64,000 nt of DNA from Psychromicrobium lacuslunae (GTDB taxonomy: Bacteria; Actinomycetota; Actinomycetes; Actinomycetales; Micrococcaceae), in assembly GCF_000950575.1 (NCBI RefSeq), contig NZ_CP011005.1:558001-622000 (forward strand), in the 5' to 3' direction. A model generated the notes under the pieces. The model did not search any database. It was given only the letters and a program-made list of their open reading frames with translations, and was not told the DNA's origin. Below are positions 42,802-51,491 of the stretch, piece after piece; within the stretch, counting starts at the first letter, position 1, and every line of letters begins with the position of its first letter. The translations under genes and the position numbers were made by a program.

Positions 42802-43806
42802 GTGAGTTCACTAACACCCGAATATCGAGGTTCAGCATTGGCAATCGGCATCGATATTGGTGGCACAAAGGTGGCTGCCGGGGTGGTGGACGATCAGGGC
42901 ACGGTGCTGGCGGAGCTGCGTAGACCTACCCATGGCAGCGATCCGAGAGCGGTTGAGGCAACTATCGTGGAGCTGGTCTCCGAGCTCGGCGCTGATTATC
43001 CGATTGGCTCGGTGGGTATCGGGGCAGCGGGGTGGATGGATCTCAGCGGCGGTACCGTATTGTTTAGCCCGCACCTGGCCTGGCGGAATGAACCACTCCG
43101 GCAGAACCTGGAGCGCCTGCTGAACCGCCCGGTGATGCTTACCAATGATGCCGACGGTGCTGCCTGGGGGGAGTGGAAGTTCGGCAAGGCGCGCGGCGAG
43201 AGCCGGTTGGTGTGTATCACCTTAGGCACCGGTATCGGCGGAGCCATGGTGATGGATGGCCGACTGGAGCGCGGCCGATTCGGTGTTGCCGGGGAGTTCG
43301 GCCACCAAGTGATTATGCCTGGCGGGCATCGCTGCGAGTGTGGCAATCGGGGATGCTGGGAGCAGTATGCTTCGGGCAATGCGCTCGGCCGGGAAGCCCG
43401 CGAGCTGGCCCGTGCCAATTCGCCGGTAGCGCAGGAGATTTTGCGTGCCGTGGACGGCGATATTGACGCTATCACGGGAGCGGTGGTGACCGAGCGGGCT
43501 AGGCAAGGAGACGCTGCCTCAATTGAACTCATCGAAGACATTGGCTCTTGGCTGGGCCTTGGCCTAGCTAACCTGGCAGCGGCACTCGACCCGGGAATGT
43601 TCGTGGTGGGCGGCGGGCTCTGTGAGGCGGGAGAGCTTTTGCTAGCTCCGACGCAGCGCGCCTTTAAGCGGAATTTGACCGGCAGAGGCTTCAGGCCCGC
43701 GGCCGCCATCGAACTTGCAGAACTCGGGGCGGCGGCCGGCATGATTGGCGCCGCAGATCTCTCTCGAAGCCTACGGATCAGTGAGGCAGGCGGAGCGCAA
43801 CGCTAG
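42802..43806 (+). CDS. ROK-family glucokinase
   Basis: Sugar kinase of 334 residues that phosphorylates glucose, or another hexose, at C6. The ATP-binding motif is ALAIGIDIGGTKVAAGVVD; the catalytic region LTNDADGAAWGEWKFG holds the Asp base; ITLGTGIGGAMV and the zinc-binding CECGNRGCWEQYAS are intact. The start is GTG at 42802 with AAGG about 4 bp upstream. The stop shares the tetranucleotide CTAG with the stop of the convergent downstream gene. The sugar is inferred from the family. Confidence 0.93.
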   Translation: MSSLTPEYRGSALAIGIDIGGTKVAAGVVDDQGTVLAELRRPTHGSDPRAVEATIVELVSELGADYPIGSVGIGAAGWMDLSGGTVLFSPHLAWRNEPLRQNLERLLNRPVMLTNDADGAAWGEWKFGKARGESRLVCITLGTGIGGAMVMDGRLERGRFGVAGEFGHQVIMPGGHRCECGNRGCWEQYASGNALGREARELARANSPVAQEILRAVDGDIDAITGAVVTERARQGDAASIELIEDIGSWLGLGLANLAAALDPGMFVVGGGLCEAGELLLAPTQRAFKRNLTGRGFRPAAAIELAELGAAAGMIGAADLSRSLRISEAGGAQR

Positions 43807-44336
43807 ACCTGTGCGCCGTCATCGTCGTGATCGCGATGACCGGGCAGCCGGTAAATCAGATAGCCGACCGACAATAAGAACGCCGCGATGGCGGCAATGA
43901 TCAGCATCAGCGGTGCGTCTCGCCAAAAAATTGCAGCGCAAAGTAAAGCGACCGGCATTCCCGCAGCACCGAGCCAGGCCAGTGCGATGGATGGTTCCAC
44001 CGTGGCGAGCGAGGCCGGCTCAGCGGGCACAAAGTCTTCCTCATCGTCGCTTAGCTCGTAGTCACGGGGACCAGCTGCCGGAGCCTGTTCGGGTTCGGCG
44101 GCAGCCTGCACATTGAGCGGGTCGAACTGCCGAAAACTCGAGCGGTGCTCACTCTGCTCACTCTGCTCAGTGCCTGGCAACTCTGACTCGCGACCTTCCT
44201 CGGAGCCAAAAATGCTCTGATCGGAGTCACCCTGCAGGCGTGAGACTAGATCCTGCCAGACCTCATCATCGGTGGGCTCCTCTGGCGGCTCGCCTTCGTC
44301 TTTGGACCGACCTGGTCCCTGAGGTGCGTCAGACAC
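43803..44336 (-). CDS. Hypothetical membrane protein with acidic N-terminus
   Basis: Protein of 177 residues that I do not recognise. Residues 1-115 are hydrophilic and acidic (EDEGEPPEEP-like composition, SEQSEQSEH repeat). Two membrane segments follow at the C-terminus (PSIALAWLGAAGMPVALLCAAIFW and LMLIIAAIAAFLLSVGYLIY), ending in an acidic tail. The start is GTG at 44336, with GGGAGA 6 bp upstream, overlapping the stop of the upstream esterase by 8 bp. It is thus co-translated with the esterase. Function unknown. Confidence 0.8.
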   Translation of the reverse strand: MSDAPQGPGRSKDEGEPPEEPTDDEVWQDLVSRLQGDSDQSIFGSEEGRESELPGTEQSEQSEHRSSFRQFDPLNVQAAAEPEQAPAAGPRDYELSDDEEDFVPAEPASLATVEPSIALAWLGAAGMPVALLCAAIFWRDAPLMLIIAAIAAFLLSVGYLIYRLPGHRDHDDDGAQV

Positions 44337-45069
44337 CGGCGATCTCCCTGAAGAACGACTCAGACTCGGTGAAGATCTTTTCGGCATCATGGTCGAGGGT
44401 TGCTACGTGGTAGCTCCTGGAAAGCGGCACAATGCGTAAATCGGGGCTGGTTATTCCTGCCTTAATGGCGGTGACCGAGGAGTCAGGCACCACGTGATCA
44501 ACGCTTGACCTGAACAGAATGGTCGGTGCGGTGACCAAGTTCAGATTCTTCGTGGTGTCCTTGAAGAGCAGGTTCAACTGATGCACGGCCGCGACCGGAG
44601 TGCGCGGGTAAGCGTGTTCTTCCATGCCGGGCTTAATAATGTCATTGCCGATAGCTGGCACACTTTTGACAACGTGGCGTAATAGACCGGCTAGTTTTGC
44701 GCGCGGGTCGGCGGCGGTGAGACCAGGATTAACAAGTGCCAAACCCGCCACCGGATGGTGCTCTGCAAGCCGCAGGGCGAGCGCTCCGCCCATCGAGAGC
44801 CCGGCAATAAAGACCTTGTCACAACGGCTGCTGAGCTCAAAATAGGCCGCTTCAATTCCGGTGTACCACTGTTGCCATGGGGTTCTGCTGAGTTCTTCCC
44901 AGCTGGTGCCATGTCCGGGCAGCAGCGGCATATTCACTGCGAACCCGGCTGCGGCTAGGTGCTCCGCCCAGGGCCGCATGCTCTCCGGTGAGCCGGTGAA
45001 GCCGTGACAGACCACGACGCCGATTCGTGACAGTTCGCCGCGCCCGGCGGTGATCAAAGGTTCATGCAC
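44329..45069 (-). CDS. Alpha/beta hydrolase, carboxylesterase/lipase type
   Basis: Hydrolase of 246 residues like Bacillus Est30 or monoacylglycerol lipases. HGFTGSPESMRPWAEHL carries the oxyanion region, AGLSMGGALALRLAEH the nucleophile Ser, SSVDHVVPDSS the acid, and SRSYHVATLDHDAE the catalytic His. It acts in the cytoplasm on short acyl esters or monoacylglycerols. It overlaps the next membrane protein gene by 8 bp and diverges from an acylglycerol-phosphate acyltransferase gene, so a role in lipid turnover fits. Confidence 0.9.
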   Translation of the reverse strand: MHEPLITAGRGELSRIGVVVCHGFTGSPESMRPWAEHLAAAGFAVNMPLLPGHGTSWEELSRTPWQQWYTGIEAAYFELSSRCDKVFIAGLSMGGALALRLAEHHPVAGLALVNPGLTAADPRAKLAGLLRHVVKSVPAIGNDIIKPGMEEHAYPRTPVAAVHQLNLLFKDTTKNLNLVTAPTILFRSSVDHVVPDSSVTAIKAGITSPDLRIVPLSRSYHVATLDHDAEKIFTESESFFREIAGV

Positions 45070-45210
45070 GCTACTCGCCTCACGTTGTCCACAGTGATAT
45101 CGCTGAGGGTATCCCTTTTAGCAGAATATCTCACTAGAGTATGGTTGCAGGATGCTCGGCGGCAGATCACTGCGGCCGATAATGATGCGCCGCGGCAGAA
45201 AAGGCGAAAT

Positions 45211-46062
45211 GTGTTTTATTGGGTACTGAAGAAGATCTTCTTGGGTCCTTTGCTCAAGCTGCTCTTCCGTCCGTGGGTGAAGGGGCTGGATAACATCCCC
45301 GACTCCGGTCCGGCCATCCTGGCCAGCAATCACTTGTCCTTCTCGGATTCAATTTTCATGCCGCTGATGGTGCCGAGGCCGGTGATTTTCTTGGCCAAAT
45401 CGGAGTACTTCACTGGAGCTGGCCTGAAGGGTAAGCTGACCGCGCTGTTCTTCCGGCTCACCAACCAATTGCCAATGGATCGCTCTGGTGGAGCGGCTTC
45501 GGCTAACTCGCTCAGCACCGGTGCCGAGGTGCTCGCTAAGGGTGGTTTGCTCGGCATCTATCCGGAAGGCACCAGAAGCCCCGACGCTAAGCTCTACCGG
45601 GGCAAGGTCGGAGTGGCGAAACTGGTGCTCAGTGCCGGTGTACCGGTGATCCCGGTAGCAATGATCGGCACCGATAAGGTGCAGCCAATTGGCCGGAAGC
45701 TGCCAAATATTCGTCGGATCGGGATGATTTTTGGCGAACCACTAGATTTCAGTCGTTATCAGGGACTGGAAGACGATCGTTTTGTGCAGCGCAGCGTTAC
45801 CGACGAGATTATGTATGAACTCATGAGACTCTCCGGGCAAGAGTATGTTGATGCCTATGCCAGCACGGTCAAGGAACGTCAAGCGGCTCGGAAAGCTGGC
45901 GAAACGAAAGGCACAGTTACGGCCGCTGCCGCGAGCAGCCCGCTGCGCGAAGATCCTGGTCCAGGCGTTGCTGCGGCAGAGCTGGCCCCGGATCACGCCG
46001 AAGACGGAAAAGCCGGTGCCGAGAATACCGCGAGCGATAAGCCGGAGGAAGCCGCTAGCTGA
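45211..46062 (+). CDS. 1-acyl-sn-glycerol-3-phosphate acyltransferase
   Basis: PlsC-type acyltransferase of 283 residues making phosphatidic acid from lysophosphatidic acid. The catalytic HX4D motif is NHLSFSDSIF and the acceptor-binding motif YPEGTRSPD. The start is taken as GTG 45211 (MFYWVLKKIFLGPLLKLLF, membrane-associated helix) with AAAAGG 7 bp upstream. A longer frame from 45064 is open but would cross the likely promoter. The last 65 residues are an Ala/Glu/Lys-rich tail. It compares with Rv2182c, which lies in the same neighbourhood in mycobacteria (from memory). Confidence 0.9.
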   Translation: MFYWVLKKIFLGPLLKLLFRPWVKGLDNIPDSGPAILASNHLSFSDSIFMPLMVPRPVIFLAKSEYFTGAGLKGKLTALFFRLTNQLPMDRSGGAASANSLSTGAEVLAKGGLLGIYPEGTRSPDAKLYRGKVGVAKLVLSAGVPVIPVAMIGTDKVQPIGRKLPNIRRIGMIFGEPLDFSRYQGLEDDRFVQRSVTDEIMYELMRLSGQEYVDAYASTVKERQAARKAGETKGTVTAAAASSPLREDPGPGVAAAELAPDHAEDGKAGAENTASDKPEEAAS

Positions 46063-46146
46063 GTTCTGAGTCCAAATATTATCCGCCTGCAGCGTAGATT
46101 ACGCGCCAAGGTCTCATTGCAGGCCGAGAACAACTAGGCTTATCTC

Positions 46147-47556
46147 GTGCAAGATCTGACTCAAACCATGCCAAACAATTTCATTGACTCTGCAGCCCGG
46201 CTCGGCCAGGCAGGAGCAGCGAACTACCCGGGTCTGGATGCCTGGCGCTCGTTGCCGATTTCGCAGCAGCCAAGTTGGCAGGATGAGGATGTCTATCAGG
46301 CTTCGATCAAGGACCTTTCCAGCCTGCCACCATTGGTTTTTGCTGGTGAAGTCGATGTTCTGCGCGGGCGACTGGCCGAAGCGGCTCAAGGCAAGGCCTT
46401 CTTGCTGCAAGGCGGGGACTGCGCTGAGACGTTCGACGCGGCGACAGCTGATCGGATCAGCGCCCGGGTGCGCACCATCCTACAGATGGCAGTGGTACTG
46501 ACCTACGGCGCGTCACTTCCGGTGATCAAGATGGGGCGGATGGCTGGACAGTTCGCCAAGCCGCGCTCTTCCAATGAGGAGACCCGCGACGGCGTGACGC
46601 TGCCCGCCTACCGCGGCGATATGGTCAATGGTTACGATTTCACCCCGGAGTCCCGCGGTCACGACGCTTCCCGGCTGGTCAAGGCCTACCACACCTCGGC
46701 TTCCACGCTGAACCTGATCCGTGCCTTCACTCAAGGTGGTTTTGCTGACCTGCGGTTGGTGCACCATTGGAACAAAGGCTTCACCCAGAACCCGGCGCAT
46801 GCCCGCTACGAATCGTTGGCTGGTGAAATCGACCGGGCCATCCGGTTTATGGAAGCCTGCGGTTCAGACTTTGAAGCGCTCAAGCGTACCGAGTTCTTTG
46901 CCAGCCATGAGGCGCTGCTCTTGGACTACGAGCGGGCCTTGACTCGAATCGATTCACGGACCGGTAACCCCTACGCCACCAGCGGGCACTTCCTCTGGAT
47001 CGGCGAGCGTACTCGGCAATTGGATTCGGCGCACGTGGATTTCTTGTCCCGGGTGCGGAACCCGATCGGCGTAAAACTCGGCCCGACCACCAGCGGTGAT
47101 GACGCGCTCCGGCTGATCGACAAACTGGATCCGAACCGTGAGCCGGGCCGGCTGACCTTCATCACCCGGATGGGTGCCGCCAATATTCGGGAGAAACTGC
47201 CCGCCTTGGTACAGAAGGTAACCGACTCGGGTGCCCAGGTGCTCTGGGTGACCGATCCAATGCATGGCAATACGGTCACCTCGCCCAATGGTTACAAAAC
47301 GCGTCGCTTCGACGATGTGATTGACGAGGTTCGTGGCTTCTTCGAGGTGCATCAGGGCCTGGGGACCTTCCCCGGAGGCATGCACGTGGAGATGACCGGG
47401 GACGATGTCGCTGAATGCTTGGGCGGTGCTGATCCGGTTGATCAGGAAGCTTTCCTGACCCGCTACGAATCGGTCTGTGACCCGCGGCTGAACCACATGC
47501 AGTCGCTGGAGATGGCTTTCCTGGTCTCCGGAGCATTGGCGCAGGCCTCCCGCTAA
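46147..47556 (+). CDS. aroG: Class II 3-deoxy-7-phosphoheptulonate synthase
   Basis: First enzyme of the shikimate pathway: condenses phosphoenolpyruvate and erythrose 4-phosphate. The 469 residues are normal for the class II (plant/mycobacterial) type. Diagnostic stretches are GRLAEAAQGKAFLLQGGDCAETF (metal-binding Cys), GRMAGQFAKPRSS, GIGERTRQLD-like IGERTRQLDSAHVDF, and the C-terminal HVEMTGDDVAECLGG. The start is GTG at 46147; an ATG at 46168 is a possible alternative. A strong terminator follows. In mycobacteria the homologue neighbours pknL, as here. Confidence 0.95.
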   Translation: MQDLTQTMPNNFIDSAARLGQAGAANYPGLDAWRSLPISQQPSWQDEDVYQASIKDLSSLPPLVFAGEVDVLRGRLAEAAQGKAFLLQGGDCAETFDAATADRISARVRTILQMAVVLTYGASLPVIKMGRMAGQFAKPRSSNEETRDGVTLPAYRGDMVNGYDFTPESRGHDASRLVKAYHTSASTLNLIRAFTQGGFADLRLVHHWNKGFTQNPAHARYESLAGEIDRAIRFMEACGSDFEALKRTEFFASHEALLLDYERALTRIDSRTGNPYATSGHFLWIGERTRQLDSAHVDFLSRVRNPIGVKLGPTTSGDDALRLIDKLDPNREPGRLTFITRMGAANIREKLPALVQKVTDSGAQVLWVTDPMHGNTVTSPNGYKTRRFDDVIDEVRGFFEVHQGLGTFPGGMHVEMTGDDVAECLGGADPVDQEAFLTRYESVCDPRLNHMQSLEMAFLVSGALAQASR

Positions 47557-47589
47557 GCTCTCTGCGGGCAGCGATCCGTGAAGCCTAGC

Positions 47590-47621
47590 AAATCCTGAAT
47601 CCTAACAAATCCTGAATCCTA
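47590..47621. repeat. 15-bp direct repeat downstream of aroG
   Basis: AAATCCTGAATCCTA occurs at 47590-47604 and again at 47607-47621, 17 bp apart, between the aroG stop and the terminator stem. It is probably a slippage duplication. Confidence 0.75.
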
Positions 47622-47623
47622 GT

Positions 47624-47674
47624 AACTTCGGGTGGTCCACTAGCTCAATAGTGGACCCCCCCCCGAAGTTTTTT
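47624..47674 (+). terminator. Intrinsic terminator of aroG
   Basis: AACTTCGGGTGGTCCACTA (47624-47642) pairs with 47649-47670 (TAGTGGACC, a C-run, then CGAAGTT) around a GCTCAA loop; the C-run leaves a small bulge. Six T residues (47669-47674) follow. It lies 67 bp after the aroG stop and before the convergent kinase gene. Confidence 0.9.
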
Positions 47675-47743
47675 GCTGCCGTGAACGATGGGCGTGGTTG
47701 ATCGACGGCCGGGAAAGTACCGGCTGTTTAGACTGCTGTGAGT

Positions 47744-49834
47744 TCAGACTACGGTGAGCTCGATCACGGTGCCTTCAGGCACCGAAGTCTTCATCGGATC
47801 CTGGGCTCGCACCGTACCGAAGAAACCACCTAGAATCTCGGTCACATTGTATTTGAGCTTGAGGTTCTTCAATTGGGCGATGACGTCGTCAATCTGCTGG
47901 CCAACAAAGCTCGGCACCAGCACCATCTTGGGGCCCTTGGAGATCACCAGGTTGACAGTGCCCCCCTTGGGCAGAGTGCCGGAACTTGGCTCTTGTGAGA
48001 CCACCGAACCGGCCGGGATATCGGAGTCGAAAACCTGATTAGCTGCCACTACGACTTTGAGACCGAGGCCGCCGAGAGTTTCGTTCGCCTTCTGCTGGGT
48101 CTGACCGACCACGGAAGGCACCGGGATCGGTTTGGGTCCCTGAGAGAGCAGCAGATCGATCGGAGTGGCTCCACGCTTCTGAGTACCGGCCGCCGGATTT
48201 TGGCTGATCACCTGGCCGGCAGGGACCTTCTCATCAAATTGCTGGCTGACTTTTCCGAGTGCGAGATGATTCTGATTGAGTTGAGATTTCGCGGCATCCA
48301 AATTCGCGGCCACCAGATTCGGTACCGTGTAGAGCGTTGGTCCAAGCGAAACCTTCAGCACCACGGGCTGAAACTTGCGTTGCTCCACAAACGCCGCCGG
48401 TTCGGTGGCGATCACTCGGTCGGTGGCGATGTTCTCATCATTGAGTTTTTGCAGTGTGGTACTGAAACCCAAAGTTTGTAACGCCGCCTGGGCCTCCGAG
48501 ACGGTCTTGTTCTTGAGATCTGGCACCGTTGCTAGTGCCCCCGGACCTAAGCCGAAGAACCAGCCGGCGGTGCCGCCTAAGAGAGCTAAGATGACGATCA
48601 GAATGAGCCAGATCAGTCCGCGACGGCGGGTGTTGCCATGCCTTAACGTGGTCACCGGTCGAGCGGCGTTACGGGCGGCCTCGCGCGCGGCCTGTTTCTG
48701 AGCTTTCTTTTCCGCGACCCGCGCCGCGCGCGGACTGAGCTGAGCGGCAGCTGGGGAGTCGAAGGATCCCTGGGCTGTTGCGGCAGCCGCGCCCCGATCC
48801 AGCACAGTCGTCGGATGGACCGAGCGGTCAAGGAACTCGGTGGGCCTCGAAATCGCCTCGGTCTCGGTTGCTCGCGGTAGCGCCTCAGTGGCGCCAGGTG
48901 CTGAGGAGATGGCGGCGGTCGGCGGGTAGTTAGGCGGGGTCGGCTTGACGACCGCGGAGTTGCTGTAGTCTAGCTGCTCATCACTGAGCGTGGTCCGAAT
49001 GTGGCGTAACTCGCCCAGCAGGGCGTCGGCGTCATGCGGTCGGTCTTCCGGATCGGCCTCGGTGCACCAGCGCACCAGTTCGTCCAAGTCTGCCGCTAGG
49101 CCCGGCAGCTCAGCTGACGGGGCTGGTACTGAGGAGTTGACGTGCTGATAGGCAACTTGGATCGGCACCTCGCCGCGGAACGGTTGCTCACCGGTGAGTA
49201 GCTCATAGAGCATGATGCCAATGGCATATATATCGCTACGTGCGTCGGCGGTCCTGCCCATTACCAGCTCGGGGGAGAGGTAGGCCACGGTGCCAATCAG
49301 AGTTCCGGTATTCGTTGAGGTGGTCACCGCGCGGGCCAGCCCGAAATCTCCGATTTTGATTCTGCCATCATCTGCGATCAGGACATTCTCGGGTTTGACG
49401 TCCCGGTGCACCAGGCCAGCTCGGTGGGCTGCGGCCAGCCCCTCGACGACAGCATCGAGATAAGCCAGCGCCAGCCTCGGGGTGAGCGAGCCTTGGGCGA
49501 GCAAAACATCGCGCAGCGTGTGGCCAGGCAGGTACTCCATCACCAGATAGGCCAGCCGATTGCCATCGATGAGCTCTTCGCCCTGATCTAGCACGCCAAC
49601 CACGTGCGGGTGCGAAAGCTTTGCCGCGGCCTTTGCTTCGCTGCCCAGACGGTCGAGAAAAGAGTCGTCCATGCTCAGGTGTGGGTGCAGAACCTTGAGC
49701 GCGACCGGACGGTCCAGGCGCAGATCAGTGGCCAGGTAGACAGTGGCCATGCCGCCACGCGCCACCCTGCTCAGCACTTTGTAGCGCTGGTCGACTAATC
49801 TGCCGAGCAGCGGTTCCGGTCCGATATCTTGCAC
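47744..49834 (-). CDS. Ser/Thr protein kinase with four PASTA domains (PknL position)
   Basis: Membrane receptor kinase of 696 residues. Kinase domain about 15-275: glycine loop RGGMATVYL, K47 in VALKVL, HRDVKPEN with D145, DFG with D163. A juxtamembrane basic region and one membrane segment follow (LIWLILIVILALLGGTAGWFFG, about 412-433). Four extracellular PASTA repeats, each beginning VPxL or VPSxVG, bind muropeptides or lipid II. By location (aroG, small DNA-binding protein, idsA) it is the PknL counterpart. Mycobacterial PknL lacks PASTA domains, which makes this one notable. The start is GTG at 49834. Likely substrates include the neighbour at 51492 and GarA. Confidence 0.93.
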   Translation of the reverse strand: MQDIGPEPLLGRLVDQRYKVLSRVARGGMATVYLATDLRLDRPVALKVLHPHLSMDDSFLDRLGSEAKAAAKLSHPHVVGVLDQGEELIDGNRLAYLVMEYLPGHTLRDVLLAQGSLTPRLALAYLDAVVEGLAAAHRAGLVHRDVKPENVLIADDGRIKIGDFGLARAVTTSTNTGTLIGTVAYLSPELVMGRTADARSDIYAIGIMLYELLTGEQPFRGEVPIQVAYQHVNSSVPAPSAELPGLAADLDELVRWCTEADPEDRPHDADALLGELRHIRTTLSDEQLDYSNSAVVKPTPPNYPPTAAISSAPGATEALPRATETEAISRPTEFLDRSVHPTTVLDRGAAAATAQGSFDSPAAAQLSPRAARVAEKKAQKQAAREAARNAARPVTTLRHGNTRRRGLIWLILIVILALLGGTAGWFFGLGPGALATVPDLKNKTVSEAQAALQTLGFSTTLQKLNDENIATDRVIATEPAAFVEQRKFQPVVLKVSLGPTLYTVPNLVAANLDAAKSQLNQNHLALGKVSQQFDEKVPAGQVISQNPAAGTQKRGATPIDLLLSQGPKPIPVPSVVGQTQQKANETLGGLGLKVVVAANQVFDSDIPAGSVVSQEPSSGTLPKGGTVNLVISKGPKMVLVPSFVGQQIDDVIAQLKNLKLKYNVTEILGGFFGTVRAQDPMKTSVPEGTVIELTVV

Positions 49835-49910
49835 TCTTCGATCCTAGGCGTTGTTCGGAAATCTCCCAGGATTCAACACCCAGCAGCGCGGATATTGCGC
49901 TGTAAATGAC

Positions 49911-51287
49911 CTACCGGAACCGATTTTGCAAGGCCATCACGGAGGCGACGTACTGCTTGGTGTCGCTGTACATCCCGTACTTTGAGACCGAGTACTGGCC
50001 TTGGTAGTAGCCTGCTATGGCCAGCTTGAGGTTAGGGGAGGTGCGGACCAGGGCTCGAATAATGGCAATTCCAGCCACCACATTGTCCTGTGGGTTGAGC
50101 AAGTTGAGGTGTCTGCCTACCAGCTGGGAGGCCCATTCGCCCGAGGACGGGATCACCTGCATGGCGCCAATGGCATTGGCCGGAGAAACCGCCTGTGCAT
50201 TAAAACCCGATTCTTGCCAGGCGAAGGCAAGTGCTAAGGACGGGTCAACCCCCATCTGCCGTGCGGTGTTAGCGATAATGGTCTGCATTTGCGCAGGACT
50301 TGGCACCGGAGCTGCCAGCAGTGCTGCCTTGTTTTTATTGGCCTGCGAGACCACAGCTTCGGGGTAGGTGTAGTTCAAAAAGGTGCTTGGTACCAGTGGC
50401 TTACTGGGCGTAGCCGGGCTGCTACTAGCCGCCGCGCTACCAGGGATCTTTAGACTCCGGCCAACGTAGATAATGCTATTCATGCTGAGTCGGTTGGCTT
50501 GCAGTAGGCTGCTCAGGCTGATCCGGTAACGAGCTGCGATGCCGCTGAGGGTGTCGCCGGCTTTGATTTTGTAGCTACTGCTAGCTGCTGGAGCTGTCGG
50601 CTTAGCAGCGGCAGGTTTACTGCTTGGCTGGCTGCTTGCAGCCACAGTTTTGCCGGGGATCTTCAGGCTCTTCCCGGCGTAGATAATGCTGTTCATGTTC
50701 AGTCGGTTGGCTTGCAGTAGGCTGCTCAGGCTGATCCGGTAACGAGCTGCGATGCCGCTGAGGGTGTCGCCGGCTTTGATTTTGTAGCTACCGCTAGCTG
50801 CTGGAGCCGCAGTAGCTGTCGGCTTAGCAGCGGCAGCTTTACTCGGGTTCGGCTTAGCTGCTGCGACAGCTACCGAACCGCTGAGCCTGATCTTCTGGCC
50901 GGGATAGATAATCGTTGAAATGCCCAGACCGTTGAGTTTGAGCAGCGTGTTCATATTCAGGTGATAGCGCGCCGCGATACCACTAATCGTGTCGCCAGCA
51001 CGGATGGTGTAGCTGCTGGGCACCGTCACGGAAGGGCGCAGCGTGGGTACCTGACTTGCCAAGGCCGAGCTGGGTACCCGATTTGCTGAGGACTGCACGG
51101 TGACCGCAAGACTGAGTTTTCCGTGCGACAGCGTCGTCGGCGGCAGTTCGGTTGCAGCGGGCGCGGCTATTGCAGGCTGCGCTAGGGCGAGGGAGGAGAG
51201 GGCGATCACTGGCAGCGCTGCCGTGCTCGCTAAGGCGATTTGCTTGCGCTTACTGGTTTCGTTCTTGAACTGACGGGGCAAAGTCAT
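49911..51287 (-). CDS. LysM lytic transglycosylase
   Basis: Secreted cell-wall enzyme of 458 residues. The signal peptide ends near residue 42 (LALAQPAIAA). Three LysM domains follow (each with YxIxAGDTxSGIAARY), joined by Ala/Ser/Lys/Pro linkers. A C-terminal SLT-type domain has the catalytic Glu in LALAFAWQESGFNAQAVSPANAIGAMQV. It cleaves peptidoglycan glycan strands. LysM 2 and 3 are almost identical at DNA level, so one was copied recently. The ATG has GAGGA 6 bp upstream. It diverges from the kinase-substrate-like gene; an 11-bp inverted repeat lies in the shared control region. Confidence 0.93.
   Translation of the reverse strand: MTLPRQFKNETSKRKQIALASTAALPVIALSSLALAQPAIAAPAATELPPTTLSHGKLSLAVTVQSSANRVPSSALASQVPTLRPSVTVPSSYTIRAGDTISGIAARYHLNMNTLLKLNGLGISTIIYPGQKIRLSGSVAVAAAKPNPSKAAAAKPTATAAPAASGSYKIKAGDTLSGIAARYRISLSSLLQANRLNMNSIIYAGKSLKIPGKTVAASSQPSSKPAAAKPTAPAASSSYKIKAGDTLSGIAARYRISLSSLLQANRLSMNSIIYVGRSLKIPGSAAASSSPATPSKPLVPSTFLNYTYPEAVVSQANKNKAALLAAPVPSPAQMQTIIANTARQMGVDPSLALAFAWQESGFNAQAVSPANAIGAMQVIPSSGEWASQLVGRHLNLLNPQDNVVAGIAIIRALVRTSPNLKLAIAGYYQGQYSVSKYGMYSDTKQYVASVMALQNRFR
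50488..50578 (-). repeat. LysM-encoding repeat, copy 1
   Basis: These 91 bp are identical to 50701-50791, with a period of 213 bp. Similarity continues at lower level on both sides. The copy encodes the third LysM domain of the lytic transglycosylase. Confidence 0.85.
50701..50791 (-). repeat. LysM-encoding repeat, copy 2
   Basis: Identical to 50488-50578 over 91 bp; it encodes the second LysM domain. Identity at silent positions as well shows recent duplication or gene conversion within the gene. Confidence 0.85.
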
Positions 51288-51368
51288 GTCCTGTCCTCAG
51301 GTCTGTGGCTGGTGTTGCCAAAGTTATCTATGTTTCTCATGTGACTAATGTGAATTTACACTAAATTT

Positions 51369-51434
51369 CGCATATCACAAGGTTTTCAATTTCCTCCGGA
51401 TTGATTGTGCGGCGTGTCGAAGTCTGTGATATGC
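51369..51434. promoter_or_regulatory. 11-bp inverted repeat in the transglycosylase upstream region
   Basis: CGCATATCACA (51369-51379) and TGTGATATGCG (51424-51434) are exact reverse complements separated by 44 bp. They lie in the 204-bp divergent region between the LysM transglycosylase and the small DNA-binding protein. The spacing suits two half-operators joined by looping, or two sites for one factor read in opposite directions. The factor is unknown. Confidence 0.6.
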
Positions 51435-51491
51435 GCCTGCTTAGACCACTACGAATGCCGAAATTTGGCAGAAATGTGGCAACCTTAAGGG

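Noticed and set aside
45064-45210. Extended N-terminus of the acyltransferase
   Set aside because: The extra 49 codons cross the divergent promoter region and begin inside the opposing gene; GTG 45211 has a ribosome site and gives the family-typical N-terminus.
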